Shown in pieces: positions 37,701 through 51,488 of a stretch of DNA of 64,000 bases. The first letter of the stretch is position 1, and each line of letters begins with the position of its first letter. Source of the DNA: Sipunculus nudus (taxonomy: Eukaryota; Annelida; Sipuncula; Golfingiida; Sipunculidae); assembly GCA_026874595.1 (NCBI GenBank), contig CM049315.1, positions 78,663,401 through 78,727,400 of the forward strand, given 5' to 3'. A program made the translations under genes and the position numbers. A model generated the notes under the pieces. That model had not been told where the DNA came from and did no database searches. It worked only from the letters and a program-made list of their open reading frames with translations.

Positions 37701-40024
37701 GTTGCCAGCCCAGCCCAGCAAGGCCAACTGCAGTCTGTTGTACAAAACCGTCCGGGTTCAGCAGGTACATACCCATGACACATCTGGCCAACCTACACCT
37801 GGGCTCCATTATGGTGACCTCCATGACAGGATGAATTGCAATCCTTATTCCACACAAGCTGGTATTTGTGAAAAAGGGTGAATTTTAGACCCAACATCTA
37901 GGCCTTCCATTTCTGAAACCAAATTTTGCTAATTTTAAACTAAATTTTGAAGCAACTTTTCTCATTAGAATTTTGTTGATGCATAATTGGAGTGAATCTG
38001 TGTTTTCATGGACCATTAATTAACTGATCTGATCAATTCAAACTGTTTTATATTCAGCAGGAAGATAGAGATCCACTGACCACAGCGTGAGGACTGATGC
38101 AGGGCCTCCAACATTCCTCCACAGGTTGCCAGCCCAGCCCAGCAAGGCCAACTGCAGCCTGATGTACAAAACAGGCCGAGTTCAGCAGGTACATACCCAT
38201 GACACATCTGGCCAACCTATACCTGGGCTCCATTATGGTGACCTCTATAACAGGATGAGTTGCAATCCTTATTCCACACAAGCTGGTATTTGTGAAAAAG
38301 GGTGATTTTTAGACCCAACATCTAGGCCTTCCATTTCTGAAACCAAATTTTGCTAATTTTAAACTAAATTTGGAAGCAACTTTTCTCATTGGAATTTTGT
38401 TGATGCATAATTGGAGTGAATCTGTGTTTTCATGGACCATTAATTAACTGATCTGATCAATTCAAACTGTTTTATATTCAGCAGGAAGATAGAGATCTAC
38501 TGAACACAGCGTGAGGACTGATGCAGGGCCTCAAACATTCCTCCACAGGTTGCCAGCCCAGCCCAGCAAGGCCAACTGCAGTCTGTTGTACAAAACCGTC
38601 CGAGTTCAGCAGGTACATACCCATGACACATCTGGCCAACCTACACCTGGGCTCCATTATGGTGACCTCCATGACAGGATGAATTGCAATCCTTATTCCA
38701 CACAAGCTGGTATTTGTGAAAAAGGGTGAATTTTAGACCCAACATCTAGGCCTTCCATTTCTGAAACCAAATTTTGCTAATTTTAAACTAAATTTGGAAG
38801 CAACTTTTCTCATTAGAATTTTGTTGATGCATAATTGGAGTGAATCTGTGTTTTCATGGACCATTAATTAACTGATCTGATCAATTCAGACTGTTTTATA
38901 TTCAGCAGGAAGATAGAGATCCACTGAACACAGCGTGAGGACTGATGCAGGGCCTCCAACATTCCTCCACAGGTTGCCAGCCCAGCCCAGCAAGGCCAAC
39001 TGCAGCCTGTTGTACAAAAGCAGGGGAGTTCAGCAGGTACTTACCCTTGACACATCTGGCCAACCTACACCTGGGCTCCATTAGCCTTCAATTCTCTCTC
39101 CAATTCCAGGCCTTCCAGTTCTGAAAGCAAATTTTATACTTTTTCTAGAACAACTTTTCTCATTGGAATTTTGCTGATGCATAATTAGAGGGAATCTTGT
39201 GTTTTCATGGACCATTAATTAACTGATCTAATCAATTCAAACTGTTTTTTATTTTCCACAGGAAGATAGTGTTCCACTGACCACAGCGTGAGGACTGATG
39301 CAGGGCCTTCAACATTCCTCCACAGGTTGCCAGCCCAGCCCAGCCTAACAAGGCCAAGTGTAACAGCTGACTATGGGGCCAGGCATATACATATTTGTAA
39401 GGAAGTTCTTCTGATTCAGTTTAGCCTTCAATTCTCTCTCCAATTCCAGGCCTTCCACTTCTGAAAGCAAATTTTAAACTTTTTCTAGAACAACTTTTCT
39501 CATTGGAATTTTGCTGATGCATAATTGGAGGGAATCTTGTGTTTTCATGGACCATTAATTAACTGATCTGATCAATTCAAACTGTTTTATATTAAACGGG
39601 AAGATAGAGATCCACTGACCACAGCGTGAGGACTGATGCAGGGCCTCAAACATTCCTCCACAGGTTGCCAGCCCAGCCTAGCAAGGCCAACTGCAGCCTG
39701 TTGTAAAAAAACCGGGGGAGTTCAGCAGGTACATACCCATGACACATCTGGCCAACCTACACCTGGGCTCCATTATGGTGACCTCCATGAAAGGATGAGT
39801 TGCAATCCTTATTCCACACAAGCTGGTATTTGTGAAAAAGGGTGATTTTTAGACCCAACATCTAGGCCTTCCATTTCTGAAACCAAATTTTGCTAATTTT
39901 AAACTAAATTTGGAAGCAACTTTTCTCATTGGAATTTTGTTGATGCATAATTGGAGTGAATCTGTGTTTTCATGGACCATTAATTAACTGATCTGATCAA
40001 TTCAAACTGTTTTATATTCAGCAG
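34706..40024 (+). repeat. Block with an 848-bp L424 dimer duplication
   Basis: Intervals: 628, 338, 424, 351, 428, 338, 424, 424, 424, 424, 353, 338, 425. The four consecutive L424 units are two copies of one dimer (37213-38060 and 38061-38908): cores alternate between the GATGTACAAAACAGG and GTTGTACAAAACCGTCC types. Part of this block (landmarks 35360-36901) recurs 8251 bp later, sharing GCTAGTTTTAAAC, CAGACAGTTTTATG and GAGTTGTAATCC. Confidence 0.87.
35089..35156 (+). promoter_or_regulatory. AATAAA/TATA/initiator module, copy 7
   Basis: TATAAATA at 35120-35127, initiator-like A at 35152. It follows the 1893-bp repeat block. A substitution upstream makes AAGCTT near 35007 where other copies have AAACTT. 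Confidence 0.45.
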
Positions 40025-40407
40025 GAAGATAGAGATCCACTGAACACAGCGTGAGGACTGATGCAGGGCCTCAAACATTCCTCCACAGGTTGCCAGCCCA
40101 GCCCAGCAAGGCCAACTGCAGTCTGTTGTACAAAACCGTCCGAGTTCAGCAGGTACATACCCATGACACATCTGGCCAACCTACACCTGGGCTCCATTAT
40201 CGTGACCTCCATGAAAGGATGAGTTGCAATCCTTAATTCACACAAGCTGGTATTTGTTAAAAAGGGTGATTTTTAGACCCAAAATCTAGGCCTTCCATTT
40301 CTGAAACCAAATTTTGCTAATTTTAAACTTATTTTCTTGTAGCAAATTTTCTGATTGGAATTTTGTTGATGCATAATTGGAGTGAACCTGTGTTTTCATG
40401 GACCATA

Positions 40408-40475
40408 AATAAACATAAATAAACTATGGGGCCAGGCATATAAATAGTTGTAAGGAAGTTCTTCTGATTCAGTTT
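40408..40475 (+). promoter_or_regulatory. AATAAA/TATA/initiator module, copy 8
   Basis: TATAAATA at 40439-40446, initiator-like A at 40471. First of three modules (with copies 9 and 10) followed by an S338 unit carrying CATTGGACTTTTG, which shows recent shared descent. Confidence 0.45.
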
Positions 40476-43339
40476 AGCCTTCAATTCTCTCTCCAATTCC
40501 AGGTCTCCAGTTCCAAAAACAAGTTTTTAACTTTTTCTAGAAGCAACTTTTCTCATTGGAATTTGCTGATGCATAATCGGAGTGAATCTGTGTTTTCATT
40601 TACCATTAATCAACTGATCTAATCGATTCAAACTGTTTTTTATTTTCCACAGGAAGATAGTGTTCCACTGACCACAGCGTGAGGACTGATGCAGGGCCTT
40701 CAACATTCCTCTACAGGTTGCCAGCCCAGCCCAGCCCAACAAGGCCAAGTGTAACAGCTGACTATGGGGCCAGGCATATACATATTTGTAAGGAAGTTCT
40801 TCTGATTCAGTTTAGCCTTCAATTCTCTCTCCAATTCCAGGCCTTACAGATCTGAAAACAAATTTTAAACTTTTTCTAGAACAACTTTTCTCATTGGACT
40901 TTTGCTGAGGCATAATTGAAGGGAATCTTGTGTTTTCATGGACCATTAATTAACTGATCTGATCAATTCAAACTGTTTTATATTCAACAGGAAGATAGAG
41001 ATCCACTGACCACAGCGTGAGGACTGATGCAGGGCCTCCATCATTCCTCCACAGGTTGCCAGCCCAGCCCAGCAAGGCCAACTGCAGCCTGTTGTAAAAA
41101 ACCGCGGGAGTTCAGCAGGTACATACCCATGACACATCTGGCCAACCTACACCTGGGCTCCATTATGGTGACCTCCATGACAGGATGAATTGCAATCCTT
41201 ATTCCACACAAGCTGGTATTTGTGAAAAAGGGTGAATTTTAGACCCAACATCTAGGCCTTCCATTTCTGAAACCAAATTTTGCTAATTTTAAACTAAATT
41301 TTGAAGCAACTTTTCTCATTAGAATTTTGTTGATGCATAATTGGAGTGAATCTGTGTTTTCATGGACCATTAATTAACTGATCTGATCAATTCAGACTGT
41401 TTTATATTCAGCAGGAAGATAGAGATCCACTGAACACAGCGTGAGGACTGATGCAGGGCCTCAAACATTCCTCCACAGGTTGCCAGCCCAGCCCAGCAAG
41501 GCCAACTGCAGCCTGTTGTACAAAAGCAGGGGAGTTCAGCAGGTACTTACCCTTGACACATCTGGCCAACCTACACCTGGGCTCCATTAGCCTTCAATTC
41601 TCTCTCCAATTCCAGGCCTTCCAGTTCTGAAAGCAAATTTTATACTTTTTCTAGAACCACTTTTCTCATTGGAATTTTGCTGATGCATAATTGGAGGGAA
41701 TCTTGTGTTTTCATGGACCATTAATTAACTGATCTGATCAATTCAAACTGTTTTATATTGAACAGGAAGATAGAGATCCACTGACCACAGCGTGAGGACT
41801 GATGCAGGGCCTCAAACATTCCTCCACAGGTTGCCAGCCCAGCCCAGCAAGGCCAACTGCAGCCTGTTGTAAAAAACCGGGGGAGTTCAGCAGGTACATA
41901 CCCATGACACATCTGGCCAACCTACACCTGGGCTCCATTATCGTGACCTCCATGAAAGGATGAGTTGCAATCCTTAATTCACACAAGCTGGTATTTGTTA
42001 AAAAGGGTGATTTTTAGACCCAAAATCTAGGCCTTCCATTTCTGAAACCAAATTTTGCTAATTTTAAACTTATTTTCTTGTAGCAACTTTTCTGATTGGA
42101 ATTTTGTTAATGCATAATTGGAGTGAACCTGTGTTTTCATTTACCATTAATCAACTGATCTAATCAATTCAAACTGTTTTTTATTTTCCACAGGAAGATA
42201 GTGTTCCACTGACCACAGCGTGAGGACTGATGCAGGGCCTTCAACATTCCTCCACAGGTTGCCAGCCCAGCCCAGCCTAACAAGGCCAAGTGTAACAGCT
42301 GACTATGGGGCCAGGCATATACATATTTGTAAGGAAGTTCTTCTGATTCAGTTTAGCCTTCAATTCTCTCTCCAATTCCAGGCCTTCCAGTTCTGAAAGC
42401 AAATTTTAAACTTTTTCTAGAACAACTTTTCTCATTGGAATTTTGCTGATGCATAATTGGAGGGAATCTTGTGTTTTCATGGACCATTAATTAACTGATC
42501 TGATCAATTCAAACTGTTTTATATTAAACGGGAAGATAGAGATCCACTGACCACAGCGTGAGGACTGATGCAGGGCCTCAAACATTCCTCCACAGGTTGC
42601 CAGCCCAGCCTAGCAAGGCCAACTGCAGCCTGTTGTAAAAAAACCGGGGGAGTTCAGCAGGTACATACCCATGACACATCTGGCCAACCTACACCTGGGC
42701 TCCATTATGGTGACCTCCATGAAAGGATGAGTTGCAATCCTTATTCCACACAAGCTGGTATTTGTGAAAAAGGGTGATTTTTAGACCCAACATCTAGGCC
42801 TTCCATTTCTGAAACCAAATTTTGCTAATTTTAAACTAAATTTGGAAGCAACTTTTCTCATTGGAATTTTGTTGATGCATAATTGGAGTGAATCTGTGTT
42901 TTCATGGACCATTAATTAACTGATCTGATCAATTCAAACTGTTTTATATTCAGCAGGAAGATAGAGATCCACTGAACACAGCGTGAGGACTGATGCAGGG
43001 CCTCAAACATTCCTCCACAGGTTGCCAGCCCAGCCCTGCAAGGCCAACTGCAGTCTGTTGTACAAAACCGTCCGAGTTCAGCAGGTACATACCCATGACA
43101 CATCTGGCCAACCTACACCTGGGCTCCATTATCGTGACCTCCATGAAAGGATGAGTTGCAATCCTTAATTCACACAAGCTGGTATTTGTTAAAAAGGGTG
43201 ATTTTTAGACCCAAAATCTAGGCCTTCCATTTCTGAAACCAAATTTTGCTAATTTTAAACTTATTTTCTTGTAGCAAATTTTCTGATTGGAATTTTGTTG
43301 ATGCATAATTGGAGTGAACCTGTGTTTTCATGGACCATA

Positions 43340-43407
43340 AATAAACATAAATAAACTATGGGGCCAGGCATATAAATAGTTGTAAGGAAGTTCTTCTGAT
43401 TCAGTTT
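43340..43407 (+). promoter_or_regulatory. AATAAA/TATA/initiator module, copy 9
   Basis: TATAAATA at 43371-43378, initiator-like A at 43403. It lies 2932 bp after copy 8. Its XL unit shares GCCCTGCAAGG in the core with copy 10 but not with copy 8. Confidence 0.45.
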
Positions 43408-46400
43408 AGCCTTCAATTCTCTCTCCAATTCCAGGTCTCCAGTTCCAAAAACAAGTTTTTAACTTTTTCTAGAAGCAACTTTTCTCATTGGAATTTGCTG
43501 ATGCATAATCGGAGTGAATCTGTGTTTTCATTTACCATTAATCAACTGATCTAATCAATTCAAACTGTTTTTTATTTTCCACAGGAAGATAGTGTTCCAC
43601 TGACCACAGCGTGAGGACTGATGCAGGGCCTTCAACATTCCTCTACAGGTTGCCAGCCCAGCCCAGCCCAACAAGGCCAAGTGTAACAGCTGACTATGGG
43701 GCCAGGCATATACATATTTGTAAGGAAGTTCTTCTGATTCAGTTTAGCCTTCAATTCTCTCTCCAATTCCAGGCCTTACAGATCTGAAAACAAATTTTAA
43801 ACTTTTTCTAGAACAACTTTTCTCATTGGACTTTTGCTGAGGCATAATTGAAGGGAATCTTGTGTTTTCATGGACCATTAATTAACTGCTCTGATCAATT
43901 CAAACTTTTTTATATTCAACAGGAAGATAGAGATCCACTGACCACAGCGTGAGGACTGATGCAGGGCCTCCATCATTCCTCCACAGGTTGCCAGCCCAGC
44001 CCAGCAAGGCCAACTGCAGCCTGTTGTAAAAAACCGCGGGAGTTCAGCAGGTACATACCCATGACACATCTGGCCAACCTACACCTGGGCTCCATTATGG
44101 TGACCTCCATGACAGGATGAATTGCAATCCTTATTCCACACAAGCTGGTATTTGTGAAAAAGGGTGAATTTTAGACCCAACATCTAGGCCTTCCATTTCT
44201 GAAACCAAATTTTGCTAGTTTTAAACTAAATTTTGAAGCAACTTTTCTCATTAGAATTTTGTTGATGCATAATTGGAGTGAATCTGTGTTTTCATGGACC
44301 ATTAATTAACTGATCTGATCAATTCAGACAGTTTTATGTTCAGCAGGAAGATAGAGATCCACTGAACACAGCGTGAGGACTGATGCAGGGCCTCAAACAT
44401 TCCTCCACAGGTTGCCAGCCCAGCCCAGCAAGGCCAACTGCAGCCTGTTGTACAAAAGCAGGGGAGTTCAGCAGGTACTTACCCTTGACACATCTGGCCA
44501 ACCTACACCTGGGCTCCATTAGCCTACAATTCTCTCTCCAATTCCAGGCCTTCCAGTTCTGAAAGCAAATTTTATACTTTTTCTAGAACAACTTTTCTCA
44601 TTGGAATTTTGCTGATTCATAATTGGAGGGAATCTTGTGTTTTCATGGACCATTAATTAACTGATCTGATCAATTCAAACTGTTTTATATTCAACAGGAA
44701 GATAGAGATCGACTGACCACAGCGTGAGGACTGATGCAGGGCCTCAAACATTCCTCCACAGGTTGCCAGCCCAGCCCAGCAAGGCCAACTGCAGCCTGAT
44801 GTACAAAACCGTCCGAGTTCAGCAGGTACATACCCATGACACATCTGGCCAACCTACACCTGGGCTCCATTATGGTGACCTCCATGAAAGGATGAGTTGT
44901 AATCCTTAATTCACACAAGCTGGTATTTGTTAAAAAGGGTGATTTTTTGACCCAAAATCTAGGCCTTCCATTTCTGAAACCAAATTTTGCTAATTTTAAA
45001 CTTATTTTCTTGTAGCAACTTTTCTGATTGGAATTTTGTTAATGCATAATTGGAGTGAACCTGTGTTTTCATTTACCATTAATCAACTGATCTAATCAAT
45101 TCAAACTGTTTTTTATTTTCCACAGGAAGATAGTGTTCCACTGACCACAGCGTGAGGACTGATGCAGGGCCTTCAACATTCCTCCACAGGTTGCCAGCCC
45201 AGCCCAGCCTAACAAGGCCAAGTGTAACAGCTGACTATGGGGCCAGGCATATACATATTTGTAAGGAAGTTCTTCTGATTCAGTTTAGCCTTCAATTCTC
45301 TCTCCAATTCCAGGCCTTCCACTTCTGAAAGCAAATTTTAAACTTTTTCTAGAACAACTTTTCTCATTGGAATTTTGCTGATGCATAATTGGAGGGAATC
45401 TTGTGTTTTCATGGACCAATAATTAACTGATCTAATCAATTCAAACTGTTTTATATTCAGCAGGAAGATAGAGATCCACTGAACACAGCGTGAGGACTGA
45501 TGCAGGGCCTCCAACATTCCTCCACAGGTTGCCAGCCCAGCCCAGCAAGGCCAACTGCAGCCTGTTGTACAAAAGCAGGGGAGTTCAGCAGGTACTTACC
45601 CTTGACACATCTGGCCAACCTACACCTGGGCTCCATTAGCCTTCAATTCTCTCTCCAATTCCAGGCCTTCCAGTTCTGAAAGCAAATTTTATACTTTTTC
45701 TAGAACCACTTTTCTCATTGGAATTTTGCTGATGCATAATTGGAGGGAATCTTGTGTTTTCATGGACCATTAATTAACTGATCTGATCAATTCAAACTGT
45801 TTTATATTCAACAGGAAGATAGAGATCCACTGACCACAGCGTGAGGACTGATGCAGGGCCTCCAACATTCCTCCACAGGTTGCCAGCCCAGCCCAGCAAG
45901 GCCAACTGCAGCCTGATGTACAAAACAGGCCGAGTTCAGCAGGTACATACCCATGACACATCTGGCCAACCTATACCTGGGCTCCATTATGGTGACCTCT
46001 ATAACAGGATGAGTTGCAATCCTTATTCCACACAAGCTGGTATTTGTGAAAAAGGGTGATTTTTAGACCCAACATCTAGGCCTTCCATTTCTGAAACCAA
46101 ATTTTGCTAATTTTAAACTAAATTTGGAAGCAACTTTTCTCATTGGAATTTTGTTGATGCATAATTGGAGTGAATCTGTGTTTTCATGGACCATTAATTA
46201 ACTGATCTGATCAATTCAAACTGTTTTATATTCAGCAGGAAGATAGAGATCTACTGAACACAGCGTGAGGACTGATGCAGGGCCTCAAACATTCCTCCAC
46301 AGGTTGCCAGCCCAGCCCAGCAAGGCCAACTGCAGTCTGTTGTACAAAACCGTCCGAGTTCAGCAGGTACATACCCATGACACATCTGGCCAACCTACAC

Positions 46401-47013
46401 CTGGGCTCCATTATGGTGACCTCCATGACAGGATGAATTGCAATCCTTATTCCACACAAGCTGGTATTTGTGAAAAAGGGTGAATTTTAGACCCAACATC
46501 TAGGCCTTCCATTTCTGAAACCAAATTTTGCTAATTTTAAACTAAATTTTGAAGCAACTTTTCTCATTAGAATTTTGTTGATGCATAATTGGAGTGAATC
46601 TGTGTTTTCATGGACCATTAATTAACTGATCTGATCAATTCAGACTGTTTTATATTCAGCAGGAAGATAGAGATCCACTGAACACAGCGTGAGGACTGAT
46701 GCAGGGCCTCCAACATTCCTCCACAGGTTGCCAGCCCAGCCCAGCAAGGCCAACTGCAGCCTGTTGTACAAAAGCAGGGGAGTTCAGCAGGTACTTACCC
46801 TTGACACATCTGGCCAACCTACACCTGGGCTCCATTAGCCTTCAATTCTCTCTCCAATTCCAGGCCTTCCAGTTCTGAAAGCAAATTTTATACTTTTTCT
46901 AGAACAACTTTTCTCATTGGAATTTTGCTGATGCATAATTGGAGGGAATCTTGTGTTTTCATGGACCATTAATTAACTGATCTGATCAATTCAAACTGTT
47001 TTATATTCAACAG

Positions 47014-50000
47014 GAAGATAGAGATCCACTGACCACAGCGTGAGGACTGATGCAGGGCCTCAAACATTCCTCCACAGGTTGCCAGCCCAGCCCAGCAAGG
47101 CCAACTGCAGCCTGTTGTAAAAAACCGGGGGAGTTCAGCAGGTACATACCCATGACACATCTGGCCAACCTACACCTGGGCTCCATTATCGTGACCTCCA
47201 TGAAAGGATGAGTTGCAATCCTTAATTCACACAAGCTGGTATTTGTTAAAAAGGGTGATTTTTAGACCCAAAATCTAGGCCTTCCATTTCTGAAACCAAA
47301 TTTTGCTAATTTTAAACTTATTTTCTTGTAGCAACTTTTCTGATTGGAATTTTGTTAATGCATAATTGGAGTGAACCTGTGTTTTCATTTACCATTAATC
47401 AACTGATCTAATCAATTCAAACTGTTTTTTATTTTCCACAGGAAGATAGTGTTCCACTGACCACAGCGTGAGGACTGATGCAGGGCCTTCAACATTCCTC
47501 CACAGGTTGCCAGCCCAGCCCAGCCTAACAAGGCCAAGTGTAACAGCTGACTATGGGGCCAGGCATATACATATTTGTAAGGAAGTTCTTCTGATTCAGT
47601 TTAGCCTTCAATTCTCTCTCCAATTCCAGGCCTTCCAGTTCTGAAAGCAAATTTTAAACTTTTTCTAGAACAACTTTTCTCATTGGAATTTTGCTGATGC
47701 ATAATTGGAGGGAATCTTGTGTTTTCATGGACCATTAATTAACTGATCTGATCAATTCAAACTGTTTTATATTAAACGGGAAGATAGAGATCCACTGACC
47801 ACAGCGTGAGGACTGATGCAGGGCCTCAAACATTCCTCCACAGGTTGCCAGCCCAGCCTAGCAAGGCCAACTGCAGCCTGTTGTAAAAAAACCGGGGGAG
47901 TTCAGCAGGTACATACCCATGACACATCTGGCCAACCTACACCTGGGCTCCATTATGGTGACCTCCATGAAAGGATGAGTTGCAATCCTTATTCCACACA
48001 AGCTGGTATTTGTGAAAAAGGGTGATTTTTAGACCCAACATCTAGGCCTTCCATTTCTGAAACCAAATTTTGCTAATTTTAAACTAAATTTGGAAGCAAC
48101 TTTTCTCATTGGAATTTTGTTGATGCATAATTGGAGTGAATCTGTGTTTTCATGGACCATTAATTAACTGATCTGATCAATTCAAACTGTTTTATATTCA
48201 GCAGGAAGATAGAGATCCACTGAACACAGCGTGAGGACTGATGCAGGGCCTCAAACATTCCTCCACAGGTTGCCAGCCCAGCCCTGCAAGGCCAACTGCA
48301 GTCTGTTGTACAAAACCGTCCGAGTTCAGCAGGTACATACCCATGACACATCTGGCCAACCTACACCTGGGCTCCATTATCGTGACCTCCATGAAAGGAT
48401 GAGTTGCAATCCTTAATTCACACAAGCTGGTATTTGTTAAAAAGGGTGATTTTTAGACCCAAAATCTAGGCCTTCCATTTCTGAAACCAAATTTTGCTAA
48501 TTTTAAACTTATTTTCTTGTAGCAAATTTTCTGATTGGAATTTTGTTGATGCATAATTGGAGTGAACCTGTGTTTTCATGGACCATAAATAAACATAAAT
48601 AAACTATGGGGCCAGGCATATAAATAGTTGTAAGGAAGTTCTTCTGATTCAGTTTAGCCTTCAATTCTCTCTCCAATTCCAGGTCTCCAGTTCCAAAAAC
48701 AAGTTTTTAACTTTTTCTAGAAGCAACTTTTCTCATTGGAATTTGCTGATGCATAATCGGAGTGAATCTGTGTTTTCATTTACCATTAATCAACTGATCT
48801 AATCAATTCAAACTGTTTTTTATTTTCCACAGGAAGATAGTGTTCCACTGACCACAGCGTGAGGACTGATGCAGGGCCTTCAACATTCCTCTACAGGTTG
48901 CCAGCCCAGCCCAGCCCAACAAGGCCAAGTGTAACAGCTGACTATGGGGCCAGGCATATACATATTTGTAAGGAAGTTCTTCTGATTCAGTTTAGCCTTC
49001 AATTCTCTCTCCAATTCCAGGCCTTACAGATCTGAAAACAAATTTTAAACTTTTTCTAGAACAACTTTTCTCATTGGACTTTTGCTGAGGCATAATTGAA
49101 GGGAATCTTGTGTTTTCATGGACCATTAATTAACTGCTCTGATCAATTCAAACTGTTTTATATTCAACAGGAAGATAGAGATCCACTGACCACAGCGTGA
49201 GGACTGATGCAGGGCCTCCATCATTCCTCCACAGGTTGCCAGCCCAGCCCAGCAAGGCCAACTGCAGCCTGTTGTAAAAAACCGCGGGAGTTCAGCAGGT
49301 ACATACCCATGACACATCTGGCCAACCTACACCTGGGCTCCATTATGGTGACCTCCATGACAGGATGAATTGCAATCCTTATTCCACACAAGCTGGTATT
49401 TGTGAAAAAGGGTGAATTTTAGACCCAACATCTAGGCCTTCCATTTCTGAAACCAAATTTTGCTAATTTTAAACTAAATTTTGAAGCAACTTTTCTCATT
49501 AGAATTTTGTTGATGCATAATTGGAGTGAATCTGTGTTTTCATGGACCATTAATTAACTGATCTGATCAATTCAGACTGTTTTATATTCAGCAGGAAGAT
49601 AGAGATCCACTGAACACAGCGTGAGGACTGATGCAGGGCCTCCAACATTCCTCCACAGGTTGCCAGCCCAGCCCAGCAAGGCCAACTGCAGCCTGTTGTA
49701 CAAAAGCAGGGGAGTTCAGCAGGTACTTACCCTTGACACATCTGGCCAACCTACACCTGGGCTCCATTAGCCTTCAATTCTCTCTCCAATTCCAGGCCTT
49801 CCAGTTCTGAAAGCAAATTTTATACTTTTTCTAGAACAACTTTTCTCATTGGAATTTTGCTGATGCATAATTGGAGGGAATCTTGTGTTTTCATGGACCA
49901 TTAATTAACTGATCTGATCAATTCAAACTGTTTTATATTCAACAGGAAGATAGAGATCCACTGACCACAGCGTGAGGACTGATGCAGGGCCTCAAACATT

Positions 50001-51488
50001 CCTCCACAGGTTGCCAGCCCAGCCCAGCAAGGCCAACTGCAGCCTGTTGTAAAAAACCGGGGGAGTTCAGCAGGTACATACCCATGACACATCTGGCCAA
50101 CCTACACCTGGGCTCCATTATCGTGACCTCCATGAAAGGATGAGTTGCAATCCTTAATTCACACAAGCTGGTATTTGTTAAAAAAGGGTGATTTTTAGAC
50201 CCAAAATCTAGGCCTTCCATTTCTGAAACCAAATTTTGCTAATTTTAAACTTATTTTTTTGTAGCAACTTTTCTGATTGGAATTTTGTTAATGCATAATT
50301 GGAGTGAACCTGTGTTTTCATTTACCATTAATCAACTGATCTAATCAATTCAAACTGTTTTTTATTTTCCACAGGAAGATAGTGTTCCACTGACCACAGC
50401 GTGAGGACTGATGCAGGGCCTTCAACATTCCTCCACAGGTTGCCAGCCCAGCCCAGCCTAACAAGGCCAAGTGTAACAGCTGACTATGGGGCCAGGCATA
50501 TACATATTTGTAAGGAAGTTCTTCTGATTCAGTTTAGCCTTCAATTCTCTCTCCAATTCCAGGCCTTCCAGTTCTGAAAGCAAATTTTAAACTTTTTCTA
50601 GAACAACTTTTCTCATTGGAATTTTGCTGATGCATAATTGGAGGGAATCTTGTGTTTTCATGGACCATTAATTAACTGATCTGATCAATTCAAACTGTTT
50701 TATATTAAACGGGAAGATAGAGATCCACTGACCACAGCGTGAGGACTGATGCAGGGCCTCAAACATTCCTCCACAGGTTGCCAGCCCAGCCTAGCAAGGC
50801 CAACTGCAGCCTGTTGTAAAAAAACCGGGGGAGTTCAGCAGGTACATACCCATGACACATCTGGCCAACCTACACCTGGGCTCCATTATGGTGACCTCCA
50901 TGAAAGGATGAGTTGCAATCCTTATTCCACACAAGCTGGTATTTGTGAAAAAGGGTGATTTTTAGACCCAACATCTAGGCCTTCCATTTCTGAAACCAAA
51001 TTTTGCTAATTTTAAACTAAATTTGGAAGCAACTTTTCTCATTGGAATTTTGTTGATGCATAATTGGAGTGAATCTGTGTTTTCATGGACCATTAATTAA
51101 CTGATCTGATCAATTCAAACTGTTTTATATTCAGCAGGAAGATAGAGATCCACTGAACACAGCGTGAGGACTGATGCAGGGCCTCAAACATTCCTCCACA
51201 GGTTGCCAGCCCAGCCCAGCAAGGCCAACTGCAGCCTGTTGTACAAAAGCAGGGGAGTTCAGCAGGTACTTACCCTTGACACATCTGGCCAACCTACACC
51301 TGGGCTCCATTAGCCTACAATTCTCTCTCCAATTCCAGGCCTTCCAGTTCTGAAAGCAAATTTTATACTTTTTCTAGAACAACTTTTCTCATTGGAATTT
51401 TGCTGATTCATAATTGGAGGGAATCTTGTGTTTTCATGGACCATTAATTAACTGATCTGATCAATTCAAACTGTTTTATATTCAACAG
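47014..51488 (+). repeat. 5248-bp shifted copy, switching source midway
   Basis: Landmarks 47040, 47468, 47806, 48231, 48859 and 49197 match 41792 to 43949 at a shift of 5248, including the GCCCTGCAAGG core shared only by 42983 and 48231. From about 49200 the markers (GCTAATTTT, CAGACTGTTTTATATTC, GTAAAAAACCGGGGG at 49972) instead match 41017-41792 at a shift of 8180. A change of template between two parents is the simplest reading. Confidence 0.83.
48588..48655 (+). promoter_or_regulatory. AATAAA/TATA/initiator module, copy 10 (last)
   Basis: TATAAATA at 48619-48626, initiator-like A at 48651. No further module occurs in the remaining 15.3 kb. A transcript starting here would run through about 30 exon-like cores before leaving the window. 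Confidence 0.45.

Larger units (their letters stand above)
40025..47013 (+). repeat. 2932-bp shifted copies, mosaic
   Basis: Landmarks 40051, 40679, 41017, 41441, 41792, 42220 recur 2932 bp later as 42983, 43611, 43949, 44373, 44724, 45152 with the same unit classes. Sequence markers agree at the start (CATTGGACTTTTG at 40895 and 43827) but differ from the third unit on. There the downstream copy carries GCTAGTTTT and the upstream copy GCTAATTTT, so the second copy is a mosaic. The units from 45815 to 47013 (L424, L424, M) lead into the next block. Confidence 0.83.

Noticed and set aside
49939-50232. Longest frame in the window, 97 codons on the minus strand
   Set aside because: It is the usual 75-codon frame extended by a single extra A in the run near 50180. 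It is unique to one copy and is an indel effect.
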